In this document: positions 1 to 11,210 of the stretch, one piece after another | How positions within the stretch are numbered: position 1 is the stretch's first letter | Layout of the letters: the number at the start of each line of letters is the position of its first letter | Program-made: the position numbers and the translations under genes | Notes under the pieces: generated by a model | Told to the model about the DNA's origin: nothing | The model's database searches: none | What the model saw: the letters and a program-made list of their open reading frames with translations, nothing else | Assembly: GCA_039111635.1 (NCBI GenBank) | Contig: JBCAQO010000003.1 | Coordinates: forward strand, 930,001 to 994,000 | DNA from: Heterobasidion occidentale | Taxonomy: Eukaryota > Basidiomycota > Agaricomycetes > Russulales > Bondarzewiaceae | Length of the DNA stretch: 64,000 nucleotides | Reading direction: 5' to 3'

Positions 1-1
1 C

Positions 2-1468
2 GATAATCTGTTCGTGAAACCAGCGCAGGCTGTCAATTCATACCTGTCGGAGGCCAATTTCCTAGAGAGTACCCTGAAATATTCTGGCCAGCAAAAGGAG
101 CAAGTCGAGCAGATTGTTTCCTATCTTGTTACCAACAAGCCGATCACTTTTGAGGAATGCATAGTGTGGGCTCGGTTGCAATTCGAAGACAAATATAACA
201 ACGCCATCCGACAGCTGTTGTTCAGCTTACCCGCGGATGCTGTCACGAGCACCGGTCAACCCTTCTGGAGCGGTCCAAAACGCGCTCCTGTACCCTTGAC
301 GTTTGATTCCAGCGATGTGTGTCATCATCATTGTCCTTCGCTTGAAAACTGATCTTCCTGACGCTGCTCATCAGCCCACTCATCTTCAGTACATCATCGC
401 TGCCGCCAATCTCCATGCTTTCAACTACGGCCTTCGTGGGGAAACTGACCCTACTCTTTTTAAGAAGGTAGCAGAATCCGTCCTTGTGCCAGAATTCACT
501 CCGAGAAGTGGAGTCAAGGTACAGATTACCGAAACTGATCCCGTAGAAGGTGGCAATGGTACGCTAATGTCATCTATATTCATCTCGACTGCCATGTTTA
601 CTGTATGGGGAAGATTCTGGTGATTTCGGCGAGCTTTCGAAGCAGCTACCGGCTCCTTCGTCGCTTGCAGGTTATCGGTTGACGCCCGTTGAGTTCGAGA
701 AGGACGACGATACTAATCACCACATTGATTTTATCACGGCCGCATCCAACCTCCGAGCCATGAACTACACCATCAATCCTGCTGATCGTCACACGACGAA
801 GCAAATTGCCGGCAAAATCATTCCGGCGATTGCTACCACCACATCCCTCGTCGTAGGGTTGGTATGTCTTGAGTTGTACAAGGTTAGTGCGCCTACACGT
901 TCTAGCATGGCCGCTGGACGCTAACAACTTCTTCAAGATTATCGACGGGAAAAAGAAACTCGAGGATTACAAGAATGGCTTTGTCAATCTCGCACTCCCA
1001 TTCTTTGGATTCTCCGAACCGATTGCGGCAGCGAAGAACAAATACGGTACTACTGAGTGGACGCTCTGGGATCGTTTCGAGTTCAAGAACGATCCCACGC
1101 TGAAACAGATGGTCGAGTGGTTCCAGACCCAGCACAAGCTGGAGATCAGCATGGTCAGCCAAGGTGTCAGCATGTTGTGGAGTTCGTTCATCGGGAAAAA
1201 GAAGGTGCGTACCCCTCCCGTCAAATGACCAGTCAAATTCACATCTCCATCTCAGAGCGACGAACGCTTGCCGATGAAGTTCAGTCACCTGGTTGAACAC
1301 GTCAGTAAGAAGCCCGTCCCTGCACATGTCAAGAATTTCATCGTCGAAGTAATGGTAACGGATGAGGATGGAGAAGACGTTGAGGTACGCTGGCTTCGTG
1401 TCCGGTTTCGTCCGAGTTCCTGCTAACGACTTTTCTTGTAGGTTCCTTTCATTGTCGTTCGCAAGTAA
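2..1468 (+). CDS. UBA1: Ubiquitin-activating enzyme E1, C-terminal part (truncated by window edge)
   Basis: E1 enzyme that adenylates ubiquitin and passes it to E2 enzymes in cytosol and nucleus. Only the C-terminal part is present; the frame is open at base 2 and starts with [15 protein letters not shown], which in E1s lies just downstream of the catalytic-cysteine segment, so that cysteine is outside the window. Exons read 2-316, 375-558, 614-882, 938-1204, 1256-1384 and 1442-1468, all with GT..AG introns of 51-58 nt. Recognisable blocks are [31 protein letters not shown] and the C-terminal ubiquitin-fold domain from about [11 protein letters not shown] to the end, which recruits E2s. The protein ends VPFIVVRK. 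Nothing is broken in the visible part. The family assignment is very secure. Confidence 0.95.
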
Positions 1469-2637
1469 GATGGAGGCGACATTTTCCGACGTGCGTGTAT
1501 GAGAATAGCATTTGTATCTACACATAGAAGGTGTACAATTTCCTCAATTCAAAGCCTCGTGCATTTCTTTCTTTAACGGAACTCACGATCACACACAAGT
1601 TCTGCATAATTGTGAATCCATTGAGAAGCTCGAGTGCTAACGTCAACAAACTCCAGGACCACGAAGAGACGCATAAGTATACCCTATAAAGGGAAGGAGA
1701 AGTAGCGAGGGACGCGAAAAGCCGCTGCCGAAGTAAATACGAGTGGTTTGTACTCGAGAATTACGAGGGATGGGTAAAGGCGGATGCGATGTGCAATCGA
1801 ATATGGAACGAGGGATGAGATGGAAGATGACAATGGCGGGGATAATGAGGAGATGTTTTTGGAAATTTACGTAGGTTTTCTGCATGTTTTTTGGGGTTTC
1901 GTGACAGATGCTAGGTGAAAGAAACAACCAGATGAAAAAGCAGCAGAAAAGACGTGGGGTGAAAGATTAAGGAGCAAAGTCACTATACCGGTCGGGCAAA
2001 AAAGTGTGAAAAGGCAAAATGAAAACTGAACACATCGACGCTTCGAATAGGGACATCGAAATTGAAAAAAAAGACTGTACGGGACGTTATCACATGCCCG
2101 AGGCTGACAAGCCTTGGGGTAGTTTGGGTGCGTACAATGCCAGGTAAATTGGTCCATGACATCCGTCGTTCCATAGTCGAGCAGAGCGGACAACGCTCCG
2201 TGTTGACCTCTCCCGACGAGGGGCGCACAACTGGATGGGATAAATATGGCATGGCAGGATCGAGTGCAGAGACGTGGATGAGACGAGATGGCCAGAGCCC
2301 TTATGGACAGGATGGATATGTCATCGGGTTGCGGGAGGGCCGGATAAAAAAAATATAGTGCTGGCAACAGAGAAACAGTTCGGGGACAAACAAGCCGTGA
2401 AGATATCAAAGTAGGCAGGCAGGCATGAGGAAGCGAGTGAAAGATCGGACCATCGAAAGCGACTGGCGCCTGATGATTGCGAGTCGAACTTCGTTCGAAA
2501 CTAAGGGGCAAAGGGCGGGGGAGATTATGGCCATCGAGGGACGACTGAATGGATGTATGGTGGCGGGATCAGAGGATTGTAGGTAGCTCCGCAAAAGTCT
2601 AAGGCACATTCCGTCGCAGTGGACGGGTATTTGAGGA
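1469..2637. other. Intergenic, convergent 3' region of UBA1 and the cyclin gene
   Basis: A stretch of 1.17 kb between two gene 3' ends. Open frames here are low-complexity and show no family resemblance or conserved splice pattern. It probably holds the two 3' untranslated regions. I see no RNA gene or repeat. Confidence 0.5.
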
Positions 2638-5174
2638 TCAGGCGCTGATCCAACTCGAGGGGTGCTGGAAGCTGTGAACTTGCCCAAAGGAATACCCATA
2701 AGGTGCACCGTAGACGTACTGATCGGCGCCAGTCCAATGCAGTTCGGCAGTAGGAAGCTGTGTCATGTTCTGGGCGGTCATCCGGAGGTCACTGCAAGCG
2801 TACTCGAGGCGCGATTGAGACTGCGAACGGCTGTGAGTCACAGATTGCATAGCACCATGCTGCGGATTAGAGTATGACACGGATCTTGAATGGCTGGGCA
2901 CTGCGGAATGGCCGTAATCGTAAGCCTGATGATGACCGGGAGGGAGCTGGATCTTCAACGGAGGCATGCACTCGACCCCTGTGTTCCACCCTGATTGATG
3001 GTATCCGAGGCCGTGGATCGGATTATAGGTGTACAGTGGCGCCAGGATAGGAGCGGGGGGCGGCACCATGGGCGGCTGAACTGCAACGTACTGCCCCTCC
3101 TGCCTGCTGCGCCCATTTCGAAAGATTGGTTCATCAGCGGCAGGGCTCCACTTGGCTGGAGGCGGGAGACTTCTCCCCGTGTCCACAGCCGATTCCCAGC
3201 TATGTCTGCCAGTGATGGGTCTACGCCCGACCTCGTGCCTGGCATTATCCGCATTCGAAGTGGTTCTGCGATGCTTCGGCATATACTCTTCGCGAAGAGG
3301 GCCATCCTCATCCAAGTCTATGTCCAATAATTCAATGCCGGAGGTGGCAGGAACACCGTAGTGATCCATTTTCTCCCGCTTTCGGTCCTCGAGGCCCAAG
3401 AAGACAGGCTCCGGAGGAGAGGGCACGCACGACTGACTGTTGCAAGCACGAGGCATAGCACTAGCGGCTTCAATCGATATCAATTCTTCCACGGCTTTTC
3501 GCATGATTGACTGAGGGTTCGACGATGGGCGAGAGATCGGCTGAGGGTGGGAGAGAGTGGAGAGTGACATATGGCCGGCCAGAACGTGACGCAACCACTG
3601 AGACCATTCGTGTGGCGCTATGGACAGGTCATAAGAGAAGAGATCCAGAGCAAGCGATTCCAATCTATTCAAGGACTGGATTGGGACGTTGGATATGGTG
3701 TGCCTGTAGGGAAACACGTCAGTTGCACGCACGTTTAAAATGAGTTCATGGATGTAAGCTTACCAAGTCTTGTTCGAGAACGTATGATCATCCAACCACT
3801 TGTTAGCTAACATACACCCGAGCAAGACCAGTCTGAAAGGCGCGTATTGCTCCACTGCATCCCGGTTGTCCGCGGTGTGCCATTCCTCGACACCGAGCAG
3901 TTCAGCTCGGAACCGAATTTCTTTGAGGAATTCGGCACCGAAGGGAGTAGAACTAAAAGATATTGGAAGCCGCATGATGTACCACACGGCCATAAGAATA
4001 GCGGGCGGCTGCAGGAGAGTGGACATGAAAAGAGAGCGAATGGAGTTGGCCAGATGAGCAGGTGGAGCAGAAGGATACCGCTGGGGGGAGCCGCTGAAGA
4101 ACAAAATTAGTTTTGCACAAACTTAAGAACCAGACGCATAACTTACAGTGATTGCGTATTATAGTGCAGGAGACCGGAACCCGTCGTGCACGCCTTCCAC
4201 ACGTACGATGCCATCCAATCCACAAACGGATCGGCCATCTTTTTGTAAGGAATGCTAGGCGAAGTGGGTACGGGCTCAGGCGCGGCAGGTGCACCTAATT
4301 GCTGAGAGTGGTCCACTACTTTGAACGGCTGTGCGGGATGACGCTGGATAGCATTGAGCTTGGCCTCGTAGTGAAGCAAGGCTGGATGCTGGACAAGAGG
4401 CTCATTGCGCGCAGGGACGGAATCCGCTGTGTGGTCGAACGCGTGCGCCACTGCACGGTCGACGAAGTCCGGGAACGGCGTCATGGGCTCAACAGGACTT
4501 GATGAAGGGTCGCCCGCAGCGGTCGCTTCAGGGGACATATCCTCGAACATAGGTGTGAAGGGGCCACGCTTGTACTGCCCGGGCTGCTGCTGGTCGTGGT
4601 AGACGCAAGCTTGCTCGTCGACAGCTGCGCCGCCGAAAGCGTCCGGATCGTACTGCGCATCGACCTCTATATCTGTCTCCATCTGGGAGTCCGATGAATG
4701 ACCGCTCCACTGGCTCTCTATGTCGTATTCGAGAGAGTGAGAGCTCATCTCGTCGTCTGCATCGTCTTCGCACTCCTGCTGGGGGACCGCGGTGATGTGG
4801 CACTGGTCGTTGGGATGAATGAGGCTCAGGGAGGGCGGAATACACGCTTGCGCGCGTTCTCCTTTAATGACAGGCGCGTTACCCGCGTCAATCAACCCGT
4901 TGGAAAAATATTGAACGTCACGGGCGGGGGCGACGTGGGTATCCTCCTCCTCCCAGATGCGACGCGGTTTGTTGCGCCGCCACGATGGGAGGGAGCTAAT
5001 CCACTCCTCGCGGGTCCCAAAAGAGGGGGGTGGACCCGCGGGGGGGAGGGGAAGTGAGTACGTCAGGTTGTGGAAAACGGAAGGGATCTGGTGGCCAAGG
5101 TCGCCAGATTGGATGTTCGGCTTGAGGATTAGGTGTGCGGGGGCTCTGGACTGTCGAGGGACGGGGACTGGCAT
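2638..5174 (-). CDS. Pho85-type (PCL/Pho80 family) cyclin-like protein
   Basis: Cyclin partner of a Pho85-like cyclin-dependent kinase, with roles in nutrient signalling or cell cycle. Exons on the minus strand are 5174-4147, 4093-3764 and 3703-2638; all junctions keep frame and give 807 aa. The cyclin box spans exons 1-3: DPFVDWMASYVWKAC, then AEFLKEIRFRAELL, then KWLDDHTFSNKTW, the last followed across intron 2 by HTISNVPIQSLNRLE and LALDLFSYDLSI. That D-D-x-T-F-x-N-x-x-W pattern followed by a hydrophobic-N-x-x-E block is typical of PCL1/PCL2/Pho80-like cyclins. Flanks are long and disordered, with acidic and Pro/Ser-rich tails, as is usual in basidiomycetes. It is divergent from the small gene to its right. 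The subfamily (Pcl1/2 versus Pho80) cannot be fixed by eye. Confidence 0.85.
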
Positions 5175-5855
5175 TTGCTGGGGGAAAGAAGGAGAAAGAA
5201 GCCCTGCGCTGGCGACACCAGGTGCGGTCAGCTAGGAGTTTCTGTGTCTAGAAAGCTCTCGTCGGTGGCACCGTCGAGGAACCCGGGGGCGAAAGAGGTC
5301 GTAATTTAGATCGTTAAGATAGAAAAGAGCTCAGGGATGTGTGGGATGGCGGCGGAGGGAGGAGTCGGTGGATGGCTGACGCACAACAAAGGCGTGCCTT
5401 TTGAGTCGGTTGTTGTAGACTGGGAGAGTGGGAGCTGTGGGGAGGATAGGGCGAAGAAAAGAGCGAGACAGGGATAGGATACCCTCTCCTGTCGAGGCCG
5501 CCGTTGTCGCTGACGGTGAGGACGGAACAAGCAACGATGGACCGACAGAGGAGGGTCGATCCTGAAGTGAGCCTCGGCGAGGGGAGAGTGAGCGAACAAG
5601 CAGGGAGTCCGTGCCACCGTTGCCTTTTCCGTCATCTCTCCCCTAATTTTACAAAAAAAATATTATGTAATCTTGGCCGCTCCCGTCCATCCGTGTCTCA
5701 TGCTCACGACCCTCGACGCGTCCCGGCATCCCCAACAATCCCTGGCGCACCCACAACGTGGTCCGCGCAATGTGTGTAATTGCCCCACATGCTCGTTGCA
5801 TTCCCTACCACGAACAGATCGGTTTACAGGCCCTCATCTCTGGGCGTAGTTTGTC
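5175..5855. promoter_or_regulatory. Divergent promoter between cyclin gene and small unknown gene
   Basis: A 680-bp spacer upstream of two genes facing away from each other. The cyclin side is pyrimidine-rich on its sense strand (about 5300-5650), as in many fungal leaders. No TATA box or repeat is convincing. The short open frames here have no spliced continuation. Confidence 0.4.
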
Positions 5856-6298
5856 ATGTCCTTTCCCACCTCACAGGGTGGCTTCCCATCGCGCACAGCG
5901 TCTGGTCTGTCTGCCCGTGAGTTCGATCAGCTTGATATCATTACGTCCACCTCGTACTCATCAGTTGTTGACTCCTGCGTCTATTTCTGCCATATCTATC
6001 ATCAACAGCATTCAGTTCCATCCCTGCTGGCCCGATTTATCCGGCTGTTTCTCCACAAGCCTTAGTAAGGCCCTGCCAATCTGTTCTTTTAGCTCGCATC
6101 GATGCGAAGCAGCGATACCGGATTGGTGATAAATCTCCAGCACCCGAGCCTGCCCGTCTCCAGCCGCCCCTGTACCTCCCTATGCTCAAACCATTGCATC
6201 GGCAGGCACGTTCTGGAGACATGTTGACCGAGAAGACGTGGACGGGTGCTGATTCAAGCTCGCAACCGACAACATCACCATCCTGGATGATTATGTAG
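5856..6298 (+). CDS. Small conserved-looking protein of unknown function
   Basis: I do not recognise this product. Two exons, 5856-5953 and 6016-6298, join in frame through a 62-nt GT..AG intron to give 126 aa. The protein starts MSFPTSQGGFPSRTASG, has an acidic-hydrophobic stretch SAREFDQLDII, and continues in exon 2 with a long open frame containing LLARIDAKQRYRIGDKSPAP and LQPPLYLPMLKPLHRQA. No signal peptide or membrane segment is visible. Support comes from the canonical intron, the long open exon 2 and its position in an otherwise empty spacer. It lies 283 bp upstream of FAR11 on the same strand. It could instead be an upstream exon set of a larger transcript; I judge a separate small gene more likely. 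Confidence 0.45.
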
Positions 6299-6581
6299 TG
6301 ATGCTTCATGCTTCTTGCAAAATCGGCAATGGTATTATCTGTCGGTTCGAACATTTATTCAGGGTGTATCGACTACGTACAAGTACTCGCTGCGCGAGCG
6401 AGTCGGTAATCGAGTGATATTCGAATCTCGAAAATATTAAGATGCGTGGGTTTGGTAGAGTGCTGTAGAGTGTTGTTTATTTCTAAGGCTGCAGCCAAAC
6501 AATTTCCTTTCTGGGATATAACTCCTCATACTCGTCTCAACCGCGAGCACTGTCTATGTACTAGGAACGGCCGGGACGATC

Positions 6582-9500
6582 ATGGTAACCTTACTTCTGC
6601 GCATCGAGCCTCTGGGTTTCTCCGACTGAATCCTCTGGAACACGCATGTAGAATGAACAACTGGACTCAATAACCCTAGGCCAGCTGAAGGCCATGGTAG
6701 GCTCGGCACCAAAGCCCAAGGTACTTCCACCCTTGCCACCATCCTCGAGTTCATATTCATGCGCATGATCAGCAATCATATTATGACTTCAAATACGATG
6801 ATGAGGACACAGTGCTCAATGAAATCGAGGAATTCTACTCGTACGTGGAGATGCCTCAAGTTGAGGAAAACGCGAAGGCGTGGGTCCAGGGCACGTTTGA
6901 AGGAGGTACGCGCTGTCGCGATCCACGCCTATGTAGGCCTCTAATGATCCCCCTGACCTAAGAATGGATCAAGAGCCCATTGTCGAAGAGAAAGGCTCAC
7001 GTCGAGTTCCTACTGGAAAGACTAGAGCATAAGGACGCGGAAGCTCGCTTTACGCACGCACGAAGACTGCTCTATGTCCTGCAAGGCGAGTGTGCCATCT
7101 CATCGTGCGAAACACGCCATTCAAACGTTGTACAGGCACCTTTATGGAGACCACGTCTCCTGAACACCAGCTCCATTGGATATTTGAGAACTGCAAGGTG
7201 GTGCGCGCCGCTAATGGCCTCAGTAACATCGTGGAAGCAATGAAGATTGCTAGCTCGAAACTAGATATGCTATAGTAAGGTCCGACCCTTTACCTCGCAC
7301 GACACAGCTCTCCAATACATCACGTTTGCTCTCATAGCGCTCTTCCTGACGCAGAGGCCGCACAGTCAGGTATCTCGCTGGAAGCAAAGGCGGAGCTCAT
7401 GGAAGAATTCACGACAGAGATCTATGTCTACCTTGCCATGCTGTATCATTTGATTGAGACTCTCAAGGGCCATGACGATTTTGCCGATGAACTCAGTGAG
7501 TATTGTTGTATTCGCGTCCTCTCGTCGTCAGTCCGGATTGACAGATCGTAGTGAGCCTTGACCCACCGCTTCCGGTTTATTTTTTCAACGTCGTGTCTGG
7601 GCTTCGTGACAAGAGCGCGAAGGGGTATCCTGTGAAGAAGGTATGTTCTTCTGCCAACTTATCGGGCCTTTCATTCATATTATGCCCAGCTTCTTTTAGT
7701 TCTTTGGAAGACTCTCCTTTCTTGTTGCGGAGGAATCCGGGACTTGGCAAGAGTGAAAAAGCTCTCGCGAGAGCTGGCAGGATTGGCTCCGATCCCCGAC
7801 GAAGGTTTGGATTCCTCCTGCAATCGATGTGCATATCAAAGCTAACATTGCTATACCTTCCTGACAGCGGTCCCGATAAAGTCTTCGCCGCTCGATATAG
7901 AAGCCTTTCGCCAAGAAATTTCTGTGAAGTACCCAACATTCTCCGCGCGCCCTGCCTCTCCAACTGCAGCTGGCCACGAACCGCAGGCCCTGCCGTCTAT
8001 CCCCATAGCCAAGCTCGCCGAAGCTTACAACCCCATACCCATACGCCCCCATTATCACCACGAGGAGCCAGAATCACAGCATCCGGGCCACAATATGCAA
8101 CACTACCAGCCTTCTCAAATGCACAGCGGCTTTCGGGGCATTCCGCAGCCTGCCACGCCGGCTCCCACCCCTCCCCCCTCGCCCAAACCGAAGAAGCAGC
8201 AGTATCAGACGGACCCTTCTAGACCGTTCTTATTCCCCTTCTCACGGCGCCGAGACAGAGGGCGGGACATGATGCTCGTTCCCTTTGCCATAGAAGAAGC
8301 GGATAAGCTGTATAATAAGCACATGTACGTCAGTCTGCCCCTGTGGCAAATGTGGAAGATGAGGGAGGAATGTATGACGGCGGAGAGTGGTCTGGACCAT
8401 CTGCCTGGTATGGAAGGCGTGACAGACTCCATGACTAGGATGACGGTGAGATTTATTTCTTAGCTCCATAAGTACGCCGCTCACATGCTGTTTCCACGTT
8501 CAGACCGAAGAAGCGTTGGACTCAGAAATAGAAACCCTACATGATGTGGCACTTTTGGATGCGAAAATCGCCGAAACCGAAGCCGCCATTCAAAACGCGG
8601 AATCCACCGCTGAGAGCCGTCAGCTGAAGCAGCGAAGAGAAGACTTGATGCGGTTGAAGAGGGTCGAACAGATCTATGTAGGTTTCTTTTCGCCAATTAT
8701 TGTCAGTTACATGCTCATCTGATCACAGAGCGCAGTGCTCCCCGTCCTGTCCAACTGGGTTCTTGTGCTGCTAAAATTGCTTCTGTCGATCGTGTCCGCC
8801 TCATCGCCGAACCAGCCTCCACCGTCTGCTGGTGGATCGAATTTTCCTCCTGGCGTGTCCTCCCGTAAGACCATTTATTTCCGCGTACGATCAATTGAAG
8901 CGAGTCGCAGAATCAAGAGTCTCCCAGTCATACGATAGATCCTGGTGACATCGATGTGACACGGCACAGAGAAGTCACTACCAAGGCGGTCTCTGCAATC
9001 CTTCTCCTGACCCTTAAATGGTTCAAAGCCTCCCGTAAGCCTCAATGATGCTTTTCAGCCTTCCGATGTTCAATTGTTCGATGACAATGTTGACCGACAG
9101 ATGTCATGAAATTTCACCATTTGGGACAACTGCTGCTGGATACAAACTGTCTATTGCTCGTCATGAAGATGTTTGGCCTCCAGGACGTGTCAGCCTCAAT
9201 TGTCTCCAAGGCTGAGTCTCCTAACAACAAGTAAGCACTTGTGCATTATCACCCAATCCTTCACTGACGTGTCTTCAGTTTCTTCCGATACTGTCTCCTC
9301 CGCTGTTCGAAGAGTCCTCAATTATCTCACACTGACGATCATATGCTCAGCCAGCCCAGGCGCACCGTTACGCGAACCACTGTACTCCCGAATGGGTTGA
9401 GGAGCGAGGAGGACGTGGATATGTTAACAGAGTTCTCTTGGCGCAACTTTTTCTCGTCAATCAACTTCACCAAGGTCATGCAAAAGTTGTCTAAACATCG

Positions 9501-10703
9501 TTCAAATCGTATCCGCATGCTGGTGCAATATAAGAGTTCTGTGCGTCGTATAGATCTATCGAGATGGCTCCTCTGATTACATTTTCAGGCCGTCTTGAAG
9601 CGAATTCTGAAGGTTCAGCATCCTATGCTTCAACTACACATCCTCAAGCTTATCAAGAGCCAAGTACCGTTCAGTGGACGGAAGTGGAGACAATGTAAGC
9701 CGGAACTTGTGCGCAAGAAATGCAAGACGTTGATGCATGTTTCACAGCAAACATGCAAGTTATCACCTCGATATATCTGAATTGTCGGCCGGATCTGCGT
9801 GACGAGTGGCTTACTGGCAACGAAGTGGACGAGGTAGGTGAAGGGCAGGCCCAGGAACAGGCCCTGCGGCAGCTGGTCAAATTCTGTAGGCATCCTGGTA
9901 TATATCGTCGTCGCCATAGGCCTCTAATGTCCGACAGATAACACTAAGCGATACGGTCAACCCTCTTCGCATCCGGTCAGTCACACGCATCGCCGTTCGG
10001 TTAGTATGTCCCACACATTGGAAAGCCTGCACGGCTCTGAGCTGCAAGGCCTCGTCCGACCTGTCGGCACGCCAAACGTCGTGGAAGCCGACGTCTTCCC
10101 ACCCCTTCGCGCGCAAGCTCCTGATCCCAACATCTTCCTGCCATACATCACGGAGGACATTGCATTTGAAGAGGAGTATGAAGAATACCTGTCGGATTTA
10201 GGATGGTCTGACAGCCAGCCACATGTCTCTGACGGACCGCCCATCGGTTCGTCGAGGTGGCACAGGCTTCCAGATTTTGCGTCGGACTTAGCAGACGGTA
10301 TCAGCGACAGCGAAAGCATCGTGTCAATTGGAGAGCTCGGTGATGAAGGACGAGACACAGGTAGAGATGACAGAGATTCGACGGATGCAAATTTGAACAA
10401 TTGGGAGGTGAGTAAACTCTTACCGTTATGAAAATGAAATCAAGGTTTCGATGTTGTTCTACAGCACATGAGCCCAAAGACGATGGCCGCGCTCACGAAG
10501 TCACCTGCGAGGCCAGGGGTTCGCCGATCGTCTTCCGGCGAGAAGCTGCGACCTGTCATACCTTTCGGACTCGATGAGGCCAATCTGGCTGAGGGTCTCG
10601 AAGATGAAGATGATAGTGAAGATCTAGGGCCCATGCCTAGAGAGCAATCAGGACCATTCGCATCTGGCGGGGGTGTTGATGAAGTAGAGTACGCCTATGG
10701 GTG
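6582..10703 (+). CDS. FAR11: STRIPAK complex subunit Far11/STRIP1 (N1221 plus DUF3402 protein)
   Basis: Scaffold of the striatin-interacting phosphatase and kinase complex, which controls cell fusion, fruiting and septation in fungi. The ATG appears to be an exon of its own (6582-6584), spliced to 6652, giving M-NEQLDSITLGQLKAM. Further exons are 6652-6720, 6773-6905, 6963-7085, 7136-7274, 7338-7495, 7552-7640, 7690-7804, 7868-8445, 8504-8677, 8729-8864, 8939-9034, 9101-9230, 9279-9540, 9589-9694, 9748-9885, 9938-10407 and 10465-10703. The N1221 domain shows YDFKYDDEDTVLNEIEEFYS, TTSPEHQLHWIFENCK and GGIRDLARVKKLS; the C-terminal DUF3402 part shows MVQYKSS-type repeats, LQLHILKLIKSQVP and EEEYEEYLSDLGWSD. 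The intron at 7086-7135 starts with GC. The 3' end has two equivalent readings: a stop at 10703, or splicing at 10701 that adds one valine. Confidence 0.92.
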
Positions 10704-11210
10704 AGTTCAATTCACTACATATGAATAACCGGAATTGACGAATCCGCAGGGTTTGATGTATCATCTCCACCCGTAGTTACAGTTCTCTGATGCACTCCGC
10801 CCATGCTTCTCATATCGTTGCCACTGTTCAATCACCATGGAATGTCAATTGTCAGAATAGCAAATCGCTTCTCATCCCAAAAAAATCAACCCTTCAAACC
10901 CCTGCCAGGATTGGGTGGATGTGACGACATCTGCATATTGTACAGGTAAGGAAGCAAAGTTAGCGTTCGCTTCAGCTGTTCAACGTTCAACGTTTAACGT
11001 TCATAAACAATAAGAGTCTTGAGATCTTGAGATCAAGTAATATGATTTGCCTGAATGAAGATGTCAGCAATCCGCGTCATGGTTCGGAGTTATACCTCGG
11101 AGTTTACACACTCCGGCCTCCTTCACTTCTTTACCAGTTCCAGTTTGAAACGTGTGAAGGACTAACGGAAAGTTCAGAAACGATCAGACACTCTTGACTC
11201 TGTACCGTCA
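10704..11210. promoter_or_regulatory. FAR11 3' region and promoter of Zn2Cys6 gene
   Basis: A 507-bp tandem spacer. It contains a short direct repetition, about 10980-11003, in which gttcaacgtt is followed by caacgtttaacgttcat. I see no gene. Confidence 0.35.

Noticed and set aside
1867..2511. Minus-strand open frame of 214 codons downstream of the cyclin gene
   Set aside because: Low-complexity Ser/Pro/Leu composition, no domain and no spliced partner; it is downstream of the cyclin stop and most likely 3' untranslated sequence.
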